NCBI GenBank assembly: GCA_015680685.1
Contig: MNCI01004872.1
Location: 639,707-703,706, forward strand
Direction: 5' to 3'
DNA from: Gnetum montanum
Taxonomy: Eukaryota > Streptophyta > Gnetopsida > Gnetales > Gnetaceae
DNA: 64,000 nt
A program made the position numbers and the translations under genes. Positions 49,691 to 60,912 of this stretch are shown here, in pieces (position 1 is the stretch's first letter; each line of letters starts with the position of its first letter). The notes beneath the pieces are model-generated. The model worked only from the letters and a program-made list of their open reading frames with translations. It was not told the origin of the DNA and ran no database searches.

Positions 49691-50717
49691 TTAGTAATGA
49701 TAAGTAAAGGAAAACATATTTATTCTTGTTATCATCATTGCAATTATCCATTTGTAAAATAATGTATTAGGCAATGACTTAAACAAAGAATTTAGATTGT
49801 TATCATGGGCATGATCTAACTGGTATTATTTATCATTGCTCAGAATGATTGAGTAGTGTAGTTGTAACACCCCTCTTAATTATCTATAAAAATATTTAAA
49901 ATAACCAATATAAATGCTAATACCCATACAATTGAATCCATGACCTGGGGTTACTAGGCCAAGACCCGTACAACTAAGCTAATACATCATTATTGATAAA
50001 AATGATTAATTAGAAGCATAAATATAGTAGAGTAATGTAACATAGCAAAATTTTATAATACTCATATACAAAATTAAATAAAATTTATTTAAATAAAAAT
50101 AGAAATATGTGCAAACAAAAAAAATGTAGTTGTCGAAAAATTTTCTAGTTACATCATAAAATAGTACACAAAATAACAATTCCAACAACACTTGTTTAAC
50201 CTTAATGGGACATCTAGAAATAAAGATATTCACATTTGGAGTTTATAAAATTAAATAATAATATTAAAAATAATAATTAAATAAAATATTAATATATAAT
50301 AAATAATATTAAATTTTCTTAAACATATAGCACATGCTGAAATGAAAAATGTTTCTAGCAATATCATGGTCCAACTAACACAACTAACAATTTCATAGCT
50401 ATCATACTTTATGATTTATTCACAAAAATAGGTATGACTCAAGTATCCAAAAAGTGTACAAGGCTTATATTTTACAAAAATACAAAATATACAAAAATTA
50501 TATATATTTTTAAGTTCAAAGGGTCCATCTTGTACAAAATTAATCCATCTTTCATCCCATGTTCCTCTTTTAACGTTTTGCTCTTCATAGAGCATAAAGG
50601 TTCTAGGCCAAAGGTCTTAGAATATAGGCTAGACAAAGGTTTGTAATTAAATGTTTAAAATGTTTCAAGTCTATAAAAGTCATAAATTTTCAAAAAATCC
50701 AAGGAAAATATATTTTA

Positions 50718-50965
50718 TCTTGGTTATCTTCATTGCCAAAAGAATATATTAATAGGTCTTGGAATAACCTCACTACTATCATTAGATTATCCTTTTAATT
50801 ATTTAATGTCTAAAGAATATTGCAAATTTGTCCAACAATCCAAAGAGTGTATATTTTATCTAAACATCTTCGAAGTCTATCTCTTGGTTATTCTCATTGT
50901 GAAAGGAACACACCAATAGGTCTTCAAATAACCTCACTACTATCATCGAATTATCCTTGTGATCC
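50718..50965 (+). repeat. Diverged direct duplication (~85 bp arms)
   Basis: 50718-50800 and 50882-50965 share TCTTGGTTAT, CAATAGGTCTT and AATAACCTCACTACTATCAT with scattered differences. Confidence 0.75.
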
Positions 50966-52060
50966 CAAACAAGCTACTCATGGCTATGCCATAACTACTA
51001 CTAACATCCTTAATGGTTGAGGCACATGTATCATTAGAATAGATCTTGAATATGCCTCATGGCATATCACTAGACTCAATTGCTCAATGCCATGATCTCT
51101 GACTAGTTTTTGAGCCTCACATGAACTTATGAATTTAAATGTAAGTTAAGAAATGCATCCAAACCCTTCTTTCCATGGGGTGGGTCCTACTAATGAACAC
51201 TCCACTATTATATGCCAATAGGGGCATTTGAAGGATTTGCAGCTCTCACTACCAACTAAGTAAAATTGGTCACATAAATATTATTATTTTATTTAAAAAT
51301 ACAACAAATTTCTAAAATACCTACAAATCCATTATAGCCAATAAATCATAAATATTCTTGCAAAATCTTGTTTGTATCAAGAACTAATCCAAAATAATCA
51401 TAATCTTTTTGGGGTCCAACACCCCCCTTCAAAATAATCATAAAATATTTGAGATGTAAGTTGGACAAAATTTCCACAATTTCAAAAATTTATCAAAAAA
51501 GACTAAAAATGGTTTGGACAATATTAAAACATTGATTTTCATATAAAAACAAGCCCAAACTAACAAAAATTTGGCAAAATCTTAGTATAATAATTAAAAT
51601 CATGAAAGAATAATGAAAAAAAATAGAAAGCAGAAAGAAAGAATAAAAAATCCACAAGACAACTATATAACAAGGAAAATAAAGCAATCTTTTTTACAAA
51701 GTCAGATGGGCTTCTAAAATTTTCTTATTATCTTTATTTCTCACCAAAATGCTTAAACTTAGCTTTTATTTCGCTTAAGCTAACATGCCAAAAACCCACC
51801 ATGAACCGAAATGAGATGAATAAGTGGAAGTTTCTCATACAATGGGAGACTCGGGCGTAGAATGAAAGAAATTGGGCTGAAATTGGGTTAGAAATGGATA
51901 AGAAAGAGAAAAAACATTCTTTAAATAACAAACACGATGGAACATAGGTTTTTTTAGCTGCAAAAACGACATGCAAGTATGGCAGCAACAAAAAGATGAG
52001 GCGGTCGGGCGTAGAAACCAAGGGACAAAAACAGAAGGTGATACACATTATGTTTGTAAC

Positions 52061-52086
52061 ATGTATATGTTACGTAACATATACAT
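52061..52086. repeat. 26 bp perfect palindrome
   Basis: ATGTATATGTTAC followed immediately by its exact reverse complement, with no spacer and TTACGTAA at the centre. Further partial copies of AACATATGTTAC follow within 15 bp. Purpose unknown. Confidence 0.85.
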
Positions 52087-52503
52087 AACATATGTTACTT
52101 TTTTAAAGAATTACCTTTCACATGAACGTGTGCCGCATAACTGCCTTTGACTTTTCTAAATTTTATTTTTATATTTATTTCCTAATCATTTTCATAAGGT
52201 CATTAATAATTTTTCTCCCCAACTAATACCTTAATGTTTAAACATTCATAACTACAACTTATGCTTTTCTGGCTATGAATAGATCATGACTCATGGTCAT
52301 GAACCACAATTGAGATTATGACTCTTGGTCTAAACGATTTTAATGTCACAACTTCGCTATGATCTATGATTACATAAAAGTAAGTTGCAAGCTTATTATG
52401 ACTTAACCATGATTTGTGGTAGGGTCATGATTCTGAATTTTATTTTTCACAAAAACTATAATGGGATGAAAATGATGGAAAACCATATAAATGAAGCCAA
52501 AAA

Positions 52504-52508
52504 CATAT
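52504..52508 (+). repeat. Target-site duplication of LTR element A (left)
   Basis: CATAT directly before the TGATGGG start of the LTR, repeated at 59131-59135. Confidence 0.9.
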
Positions 52509-53303
52509 TGATGGGACACGATATCGCATGATATCACGTCTTCCCCCGCGATATCGCAGTTTGTCGCCAGTTCTATAAATAAGAGGTGGCTCTCCCTTGT
52601 TTCACAGTTTTAGTTTAGATTGTAGCGAAGCTCTAGTAGTTTGATCCCTCCAGAGATAAATTATTTTCCAATGTCTGCCCGCAGTGTGGTGAATGTAATT
52701 GTACGACATCTTTTATTTGAGTGTGACGTACTTGGACACACACATGACCGGAAATAAAGATCGAGATTACTTCATCATTGCAGCATTCACTTTGTTATTT
52801 ATTTATTTAATTGTTATTTACTGCTTTCCTAATTAGTCTCTCTCACCCTTATCTCCTAGCAACGCGAATGAGTATGACTTGATTACGAGCACTTAAGTGT
52901 GACTACTTGGTAAGCCAGTGGTGTACCTAGGATCTGCGCTTGGTAATCCCAATGGTAGTCATGCATGAAGTTCAAGATGTGTACGGATGATCAAGGAACG
53001 GATGCTCATCGCGCTTAGGCTAGATTAGATTCTCTTACCCTTTCCCTCCTAGCTTAGCTTAGTTAATATTATTTTCCACTGCCTTCAGGAGTAGCATTAG
53101 ATTAGGAACACATGATACACCTCACTCTGGACTAAACCATACGTGACAAATATAATACTAGTCTAGGTGGGAAGACAGCGAACTACGACTTAAGGATAAC
53201 TGTCTAGGTGCCACAACTAGTCCATCTGTGGAGTTCGACTGGATCGTGCGTGAAAATGCTCGTATTCGTATGGTTGAGTGTAGGGGTACCTCACCACCCA
53301 TCA
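52509..53303 (+). repeat. 5' LTR of element A (795 bp)
   Basis: Starts TGATGGGACACG, ends CACCCATCA. It has GCGATATCGC palindromes in U3, TATA (TCTATAAATAAG) at 52572-52583 and the leader TTTAGTTTAGATTGTAGCG. Shorter than the 3' LTR, mainly because fewer palindrome units remain, and visibly diverged from it, so the insertion is not recent. Confidence 0.92.
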
Positions 53304-53322
53304 TAGGCATCGTTGCCGGGGA
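53304..53322 (+). other. Primer binding site, tRNA-Asp type (mutated)
   Basis: TAGGCATCGTTGCCGGGGA directly after the LTR. It matches the complement of the plant tRNA-Asp 3' end (TGGCGCCGTTGCCGGGGA) except at three positions. Confidence 0.85.
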
Positions 53323-53443
53323 AGATGCTAGTTATCTAGATTAGTTATATAATACAAGGTCGCTGTATAGAAATTAATGATACACCTTTTAGAAGAAATA
53401 ATTATAAAAAGTCACACATAAATTCACACATAACTTCACAACA

Positions 53444-54590
53444 ATGCCTCTCCTACAAGAACATGATAATGCCACACTTAGTGAGGAAGTTCATTGGAGA
53501 ACCAACGAACTATATGACGATAAAGATTGGAGTATACAACCTGAAGTGGGAGTCTCTTATAAACATGAAAGAGAACAACGTCATCACAACACATGAAAGA
53601 ATAACTTACAAGATGATGATGAACCCCCATTGGCCACTACACACCTAACGCAAATACAAGAGGCTGTTCGAATCTCACGTAGGCATCGTAAAGAGAGCCG
53701 TCTACTGAGGCTTGATTTAAACAACTTTCCTACATTTTTAGGAGGCTATGACTTAGATCCGCATCAACATTTACAAGCCTTCTACGATGCCTGCACATGG
53801 AATAACATTGATAACAGGTGGCAAAAACTTAAGCTCTTTCCCATGACACTCATTGACCAAGCAAAAGTATGGTATAGATCGTTAAAACCAAATTCAATAC
53901 AACGCTGGTCAACAATGGTAGAAGTCTTTAATGAAAAATATCAAACCTATGCTAGAGTGTTAGCCTTGAGGAAACAAATCCAAGGATGGAAACAAGCACA
54001 ACATGAACCCTTGGACATGGCCTTAGAAAGATATTATGCACTATTAAACAATTGTCCATGCCATGGGTTTTCCGAGGAAAGGCTAATGTACCATATCATT
54101 GATGGGCTACGTAATGAAACAAGAGAGACCTTAAGAAGGTATGCCCAAGGTCAATTATACAAATTACAAACCCATCAAATCCAAGAGCTTATTAAGCGGG
54201 TAGCAAAAGAAGAAGGAGAATTGACTAGATGGGAGAGTGTTGAAAAACATCAACGGGACCAAAATTTCAACTTAACAAAGGTCGCTGATCATAAGAATGA
54301 GAGATCAACCAATCTCAAGGTGGAAACATCATCTTTGCCAATACAATAATCAGTAGAAGAAGTCGAGGCAAAGATCAATAAGATGTTGGAATGGACGTAT
54401 CAAAAGTGTGGGGAATTTATCAATATTATTGGAGATAGAGTTTTGACAACCCAAGAAGCAGGACAAAACATTAGACATTCGGAAAAAAAAATGATGAAGG
54501 GAATAAGTGCTCAACTGCTAATCATACATATGAATGCAACATATGCCTGTACGATCACCCCAAGGGCCAATGCCTAATATTGTTACATTT
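53444..54590 (+). pseudogene. gag of element A
   Basis: From ATG 53444 (MPLLQEHDNATLSEEVHWRT) one frame runs to 54349, broken only by TGA at 53594. The core matches the retrotransposon gag domain: NFPTFLGGYDLDPHQHLQAF, VWYRSLKPNSIQRWSTMVEV, FNEKYQ and EPLDMALERYYALLNNCPCHG. A stop at 54347-54349 is followed in the same frame by SVEEVEAKINKMLEWTYQKC and, after a shift, a zinc knuckle CNICLYDHPKGQC (CX2CX3HX4C) at 54534-54575. Only a few lesions, so it was coding when it inserted. Confidence 0.87.
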
Positions 54591-54705
54591 ACATGAGCAT
54601 TGGGGAAACACGTTACATCCAGAGTTCATATAGAGATACTGTGTTCGATCACACTGACAACAATCCCAGTCATGGGGGAGACCACCCTTAGACTGGAGAC
54701 ACCCT

Positions 54706-55374
54706 TTGTACTATCCGAATCCAAACGCTTATCTTGTTCAACATCCTGTTCCTCCAACTGGGCCAACATACTCTATCTCACCACATTACTATTTTCCACA
54801 ATACTATCAACCCATTCCTCCAACACAACCACCACCTTGTGCATCCTATACTCCTAACTTTCAACATTCTCATCCTTTCCCTCCTTCCACATCGCCACAA
54901 ACTATTCCTAAGGTGCCTGCACCACAACAACAATCCATGAACGACACTTGTGCTACTACTACTAACAGCAGTGTAAAGCCTCCTCAACATCAAAAGTATC
55001 CTTTCTTTAAACATGGCTGTAAGAAGGGACAACACAATTCCGAGGCCACTGCATCTTCCAACCCAGCACAAGTCCCACATTGTGGTGCACCCTTACCTTC
55101 TAACCCAACGCCTCATGTAACTTCATCAGGGCCACCAACTCACACTGCAACAACCATACGGCCCAATGAACACAATCATGGAAGGCATCATCCTAATCCT
55201 TGCATACTATCTAACTATCATCAACATCATAGTGGGTCAACTTGTTATCCGGGAACTACATCGTATAAATTGCCCACTATGCTTACTATAACCCAGTGTG
55301 TAAAACCTGATTTGGTAAATATGACCAAGCCAGAATACTTTCAAAGTGCAAGGATCCCAACTGTCAGTTATTAA
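54706..55374 (+). pseudogene. Proline/histidine-rich C-terminal part of gag
   Basis: Open for 222 codons: MYYPNPNAYLVQHPVPPTGP and further Pro, His, Gln, Thr-rich low-complexity sequence, ending TVSY-stop. In a different frame from the gag core, so a shift lies between them. Low-complexity Pro/Asn/His tails are common after the knuckle in Athila-type gags. Confidence 0.6.
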
Positions 55375-56810
55375 TCCATGCCGTCCTCAACTATTTAGCT
55401 ATGAGGGATATCCCCCATTCTAATAATAAGCGGGATTAATAACCATTTTTATTTTCTTTGATTTTTCAATTTTTTTTCTAGTTTTTCATTTTTTTTCAAC
55501 TTTTTTTTTTATCTTTTTATCTTTTTGTGTTTTTGTCTTTTTACGTTTTTGTAAGTAATCTCATCTACGAATAAAACACTCATGTGGATCGTTGGTTGAG
55601 GTGTGTTCTATGTTATTAAGTCTTGAGTGATCAATTATGTGGACAGTGAGCCCATTACACCCACTCATCCATTCTACAAATAAGAGGTTCTGTTCGAGGG
55701 TATAGTGGTATTCTTGACATTTTAAAACTTAAAATTAATTTTGTGTTCATTGTACCCAGAATGAAGAAGGATGGACCAAGAGGGAATGATTAGGGTGTGA
55801 CATCAAGGGGACTTGCAGATTCTCTTTGGTGGCATCTGTGGGAGTTGTCACGCAACTTGGTTGTACTAAGATTCGTGTAGATCTAATGAAAAATGGGAGT
55901 AAGAGTAATTAAAAGGGCACTCAAAAATCCAATGCTATTCTAGGGGGTCCCACTGGAAAGACATGCATCCATGCCTGAAGGTTGGCGGCTTCTCTAGATT
56001 CAGTAAAGTGAAAAAAAAAGAAACAAAAGAGAGAGAGAAAAACAAAGTGCCACAAAACAAAAAGTCACTCCTCCCTTGAACGTAACACCAAGTGATCGTA
56101 TGCCTTGTTGTTATGGTACTCTCATAGTTGCTCATCATGGGATGAAATAATGCAATGTCATTGGTTAGAGGAATGGACTTGGTTCTGATCTTGGAACGAT
56201 GGGTTAATGACACCTTAATTATGCTTTTTACACAGGATTCACTGTGCCTTGGGTTAGTTACCTCATGTCTCGATCTCTACAATCCTTTTCTATAGTTCAT
56301 CTCATCTCATTGTTCGTGTAATTGTAACTTGTGTCCCGTGTAGCATAGAATTTTCATCTCATTCTGGTGATATTTACATGTGTGTGTTTTGTGGAGTTAG
56401 TGCGAATTACGTTCACCCTTCTAGTGCCCACGAACACTTTAAGTGTGGTTACACAAGGGCAATATAGGTTGGAACCTACTTTGGGGAGGACCCACTTGTG
56501 TAATCTCTTGTAATCTTCACTTATGCTATAGCTCACACACACCATTTCTCATCCTTAGCTTATTTTTCATAACATTCGTTCCCTACTATTATCCCTCTAA
56601 ATTTTAACATTCCAATGTACCATTACATACCCTTTTTCTTTCCATCCAAATTTTTATTGATAAAATCCACACCATCATCATTAATGGTGCCTTTTGAATT
56701 AATAGAATTACCTTAAAACCCTTGATAATAGCCAATGTCCTCAATTTCCAACGTTAATTTCAAGAAAATCATTTAAAAATTTAGTATTTTTATAGTGTCT
56801 TATGTCACTA
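55375..56810 (+). other. Spacer of element A without coding content
   Basis: A strongly T-rich tract (about 55450-55560), then mixed sequence with a purine run (AAAAAAAAAGAAACAAAAGAG near 56011). This is where pol would sit in an autonomous element; I see no pol remnants. Confidence 0.6.
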
Positions 56811-56880
56811 GAGACGTGATATCACATACGCGATGTATCGTACGCAATATCGCGTCCCAGCCGCCTATAAATAGGTGAAC
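56811..56880 (+). promoter_or_regulatory. Internal promoter-like block with GATATC palindromes and TATA box
   Basis: GACGTGATATCACATACGCG, CGTACGCAATATCGCG and then GCCTATAAATAGG (56864-56875) repeat the order seen in the LTR U3 (GATATC palindromes then CTATAAATAAG). Sequence beyond the TATA does not match the LTR, so this is not simply another LTR copy. It stands about 470 bp upstream of the second ORF and could drive it. Confidence 0.55.
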
Positions 56881-57347
56881 CCCCTGCAACACTTAGCATC
56901 TTTTTCTCATTCACACAGGGGGAGTTTTTGAAATTTTTCTCTGCAACTTGAGATTGAGTGACCCTTGCTTTTCTCACTCTATCTTGCTCGTTGGTACTCC
57001 AATTTTAATTCCGTTTGAACCTACTTGAACTCGGAGTGTTTAGTTTAGTCGTGGGGGAGGGACACTTGCCAAAAAGTGCCTAACTTTTTTGAAATTTATC
57101 ATCGCCCAAAGGACATCAGCTAGGGTAATTAACTATAACACTTAGAATAATTGTGCCTAAAAATCATTTAACCCTTAGGTATACTGGGAAACTAAAAATG
57201 GAAACCACCTAAGTCACAAGACTCATTGTTACAAACTTTCAGGCATGATCACACGTGATAAAAAAAGATCATTAATTAAGATAAGCAGTGAGGTATAACT
57301 TAAATTTTAAAAACAACCTTACTAACGCTTAGCCCGTGTGATTGCAG

Positions 57348-58115
57348 ATGGCCCCAAAACGTGGACAACAGGAGGGTCCTAACCAAGGTGGAAGCAAACA
57401 AGCTTGGAGAGGTGGAAGACAAAGACATATAGGACAACATGCAGAATAGGAGGAGCAATCATTTAGCATCCATCAAGACAAACCTCCTACCAAACGGTCC
57501 AGGCAGGCAGAAGGAGGAGCTGCTACAGCGCCTGAACCGGGACAACAACTCATGTTGCCCCAAGATTGCATTCAAGCTATCCATGAGAAGTCCACATTTG
57601 CTGCAGTGATTGTCGAGTTGAACTTCAAATCATTTGTTGAGTTCGCTCCTGAGGCTGTTAGGGATCACCTCAAAGGATCCCCATTATGGCCTACCCTCAT
57701 TGAAAGCGGTGCCTGGTACCTAGGAGAAACGTACCAGTTTTTGCATAATAGGGAGCAAGGCACCATTGTTAATATTTATGGTGTGACAGTTGACTTCTCT
57801 ATGCAGGAAATTTAGGAAGTATTAAACCTTCCAAATACAGGGCCAAAAGTTGCTCAGAACCAGCTTGACACTTTTAGAACTGAGCAACTTAATAAAGTAT
57901 TGATAGAGAATAAAAGGGTGGCGGAAGAAAAAGAGAAGGCTATCTGGGATGCCTCTATGGCACAAGCGCAAAATTACACACATGCCAAGGCACTCAAGGC
58001 CTTACAAGAGGAGAAAATATAGGCCATACTTCAATGCCATCAAGCCTCAAAACCTAGAGCACAAGACAAAGGGAAGGCACCAATGGAGGAGCCATCGCCA
58101 CTAGGAACTACATGA
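57348..58115 (+). pseudogene. Internally deleted copy of the env-position ORF (element A)
   Basis: Starts MAPKRGQQEGPNQGGSKQAW, keeps the first ~165 residues (KGSPLWPTLIESGAWYLGET, GVTVDFSMQEI) with a few stops, then skips to the coiled-coil segment QLDTFRTEQLNKVLIENKRV, and skips again to QDKGKAPMEEPSPLGTT-stop. Compared with the 928-codon ORF of element B, two internal blocks (about 420 and 280 residues) are missing. Splice acceptor-like TGTGATTGCAG directly precedes the ATG, as in element B. Confidence 0.85.
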
Positions 58116-58282
58116 GTTCCAAATTTTTGTAATTGTAGTATATTCTATGTGTTGTGTCTTTATTTTGTTTTCTTCCCACACTACGGCATCATCCCATTTC
58201 TTTTTCCATCCAATAATCCCATACCTATCCATTGTGTAATCACTGTAACTCAAGGACGAGTTTCTATTTAGTTGTGGGGGTA

Positions 58283-59130
58283 TGATGGGACGTGATATCA
58301 TGTTTGTCGTGATATCGCATCCCCCGTGATATCGCGTACGCGATATTGCGTCTTCCCCTGCGATATCACGTACGTGATATCGCAGTCCACCACTAGTTCT
58401 ATAAATAAGAGGCAGCTCTCACTTGTTCCACAGTTTTAGTTTAGATTGTAGCGAAGCTCTGGCAGTTTGATCCCTCCAGAGATAGATTATTTTCTAGTGT
58501 CTGCTCGCAGTGTGGTGAATGTAATTGTATGACATTCTTTATTCGAGTGTGACGTACTTGGACACACAAATGACCAAAAATAAAGATCAAGATTACTTCA
58601 TCATTGCAGCATTCACTTTGTTATTTATTTATTTAATTGTTATTTACTGCTTTCCTAATTAGTCTCTCTCATCCTTATCTCCTAGCAATGCTGAATGAGT
58701 ACGACTTGATTACGAGCATTTAAGTGTGACTACTTGGTAAGCCAGTGGCGTACCTAGGATCTGTGCTTGGTAATCCCAGTGGTAGTCGTGCACGAAGTCC
58801 AAGATGTGTACGGATGATCAAGGAATGGATGCTTATCGCACTTAGGCTAGATTAGATTCTCTTACCCTTTCCCTCCTAGCTTAGCTTAGTTAATATTATT
58901 TTCCACTGCCTTCAGGAGTAGCATTAGATTAGGAACACATCATACATCTCATTTTGGACTAAACCATACGTGACAAATATAATACTAGTCGAGGTGGAAA
59001 GACAATGAACTGCGACCTAAGGATAACTATCTAGGTGCCACAACTAGTCCGTCTGTGGAGTTCGACTGGATCACATGTGAAAACGCTCGTATTCATATGG
59101 TTGAGCGTAGGGGTACCTTGCCACTCATCA
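58283..59130 (+). repeat. 3' LTR of element A (848 bp)
   Basis: Starts TGATGGGACGTG after a polypurine tract GTTGTGGGGGTA, ends CCACTCATCA. TATA at about 58399-58408. It holds more GATATC palindrome units than the 5' LTR. Confidence 0.92.
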
Positions 59131-59135
59131 CATAT
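59131..59135 (+). repeat. Target-site duplication of element A (right)
   Basis: CATAT, identical to 52504-52508. Confidence 0.9.
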
Positions 59136-59769
59136 GAATAGAAAATTAATAGACGATTTAGAAGATAAATTATGATGTCCACAATTCTCCATCCATAAGT
59201 TTCATAAAATTTAGGAACCGTCCATGCCCATAATTATTAACAATATCCAAATAAATTGAAAACTCTCCCGAATTGAGGAAAGTATAGAATTTAAGAAAAG
59301 CATCAATGAAGCATATTGAGATTCATTATATTAGATAGAAATGTATTTAAGCTTAGGGATAAGTAGGAATCCCATTAGATCTAGGATCCTAATCCATCCA
59401 AAGTATAGAAAAAAAATATTATGTAAAAGATTATCATAAAATCCACAAAAAAATATAAAGTGCATAAACTAGCTTTTTGGAATCAAAAAATGGAAAATTA
59501 TATATATTTTCTACCTCTCAAAAGATGAACCTTCAAAGAGGTGTTGCACAAGTGGCCAAGTCCAAGAGCTCTAGATACACAAATCATCTATATGAGATAA
59601 CCTATCAAGGATTAGATCTATGTAGAGATCTAAAATTTCAAAGGAATCTAAACATATCTTTCCAAAGATGATAAATCACGTAAGACTCAAATGTAGTCTC
59701 CTCTTTTATTTGCGCTATACAATATCATTAATGATTAAATGACAAGGAAGCTCAAGCGCAAAAAGGCTT
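59136..59769. other. Unassigned AT-rich spacer between elements A and B
   Basis: No coding region or repeat recognised. The base string AGGCT at 59765-59769 would be one half of the target duplication of element B; the other half lies outside the window. Confidence 0.5.
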
Positions 59770-60113
59770 GATGAGTGGCGAGGTACCCCTACACTCAACC
59801 ATACGAAACGAGCGTCGCACGCGCGATCCGGTCGAACTCCACAGATGGACTAGTTGTGGCACCTAGATAGTTAGCCTTAGGTCGCAGTTCGCTGTCTTCC
59901 CATCTAGACTAGTTTTGCATATGTCACGTATGGTCTAGTCTAGATGAGGTGTATGATGTGTTCCTAAATCTATGCTACTCCTGAAGGCAATGGAAAATAA
60001 TATTAACTAATCTAAACTAAGAGGGAAAGGGTAAGAAATCTAATCTAGCCTAAGTGCGACAAGCAACTGATTCCTTGCTCAACCGTACACATCTTGGACT
60101 TCGTGCACGACTG

Positions 60114-60239
60114 CCACTGGGACTACCAAGCATAGGCCTAGGTACGCCACTGGGATTACCAAGCGCAGACCCCAAATACGCCACTGGGTTACCAAGCGTA
60201 GATCCCCCTAGCTACACCACTGGGCTACCAAGCAGTCAC
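60114..60239 (-). repeat. Tandem array of ~34 bp units in the LTR of element B
   Basis: Units start CCACTGGG at 60114, 60147, 60181 and 60217 on +, each with ACCAAGC inside. The LTRs of element A hold only two related units, so the array expanded in element B. Confidence 0.85.
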
Positions 60240-60656
60240 ACTTAAATGCTCGTAATCAAGTCGAACTCGTTCCGCTTCTAGGAGTTTAAGGGTTGAGAGA
60301 CTAATCGCGATAAGTAACCGATTCCTTAACTAGCCGTACACACCCGTAGATGCTCGTAGTCAAGTCGTACTTACACCGCGCTATGAAAGCAATAAATAGC
60401 ATGAAATAAATAACAAATAAATAAACTAAGTGAATGCTGCAATGATGAAGTAATCTCGATCTTTATTGCCGGTCATGTGCGTGTCCAAGTACGGCACACT
60501 CGAATAAAGACACCGTACAATCACATTCACCACACTGCGGGCAGACACAGGAAAATTCTAACTCTGGAGGGATCAAACTGCCAGAGCTTCGCTACACTAA
60601 AACTGGGATCCCCAAACAAGGGGGTGTCGCCTCTTATTTATAGACATGGCGGTGGA

Positions 60657-60720
60657 CTGCGATATCGCGTACGCGATATCGCAGGGAAGGACGCGATATC
60701 GCGTACGCGATATCGCGGCC
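60657..60720. repeat. Nested GCGATATCGC palindromes in U3
   Basis: Four perfect GCGATATCGC palindromes in two pairs, each pair joined by GTAC so that the pair is itself palindromic. They sit just upstream of the TATA box. Every CG here is a methylation target and the array can fold into hairpins. Confidence 0.9.
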
Positions 60721-60912
60721 GACGCAAACCGCGTCTCATCATACCCCCACGACTGAATAAAAACTCGTCCTCGAGTTACAAGGAGAACAAGCTTCAGTGA
60801 TTACACAGTGGATAGGTATGGAATTATTAACTAGAAAAAGAAATGGACTAATGCGGTAGTGTGGGAAGACACAACACAGAGAGAAACTGCTACAGCTACA
60901 AGAATGTGGAAC

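Larger units (their letters stand above)
49691..52503. other. AT-rich intergenic DNA with local repeats
   Basis: No gene seen. TGTAACACCCCTC at about 49864 is the kind of start seen in many chromovirus LTRs, but no matching end or internal region was found. Very AT-rich at 50.2-50.3 kb. Confidence 0.45.
52509..59130 (+). mobile_element. LTR element A: gag plus a 3' ORF, no pol (Athila/Tat-like, non-autonomous)
   Basis: 6.6 kb with TG...CA LTRs, a 5 bp duplication, a tRNA-Asp-type PBS, a gag, a long non-coding spacer, an internal promoter-like block and a decayed ORF in the env-like position before the 3' LTR. No protease, RT or integrase was found in any frame. The tRNA-Asp PBS and gag type point to the Athila/Tat branch of Ty3/gypsy. 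It must have relied on an autonomous partner for movement. Confidence 0.85.
59770..60741 (-). repeat. 3' LTR of element B (972 bp)
   Basis: On the - strand it starts TGATGAGACGCGG and ends GCCACTCATCA. It carries near-perfect GCGATATCGCGT palindrome arrays (60657-60720), a TATA box (TCTATAAATAAG, 60634-60645) and a tandem block at 60114-60239. It is longer than the LTRs of element A because of that block. Confidence 0.9.

Noticed and set aside
49864-51430. A full LTR beginning TGTAACACCCC
   Set aside because: No matching 3' end, TATA, duplication or internal domain could be found; left as a remark only.
53630-53632. ATG 53630 as the true gag start
   Set aside because: The same frame is open from ATG 53444 apart from one TGA; the longer start fits gag length better.
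54778-55080. 100-codon Cys/Arg/Trp-rich ORF on the - strand
   Set aside because: It is the antisense of the Pro/His-rich gag tail; composition follows from that strand's repeats.
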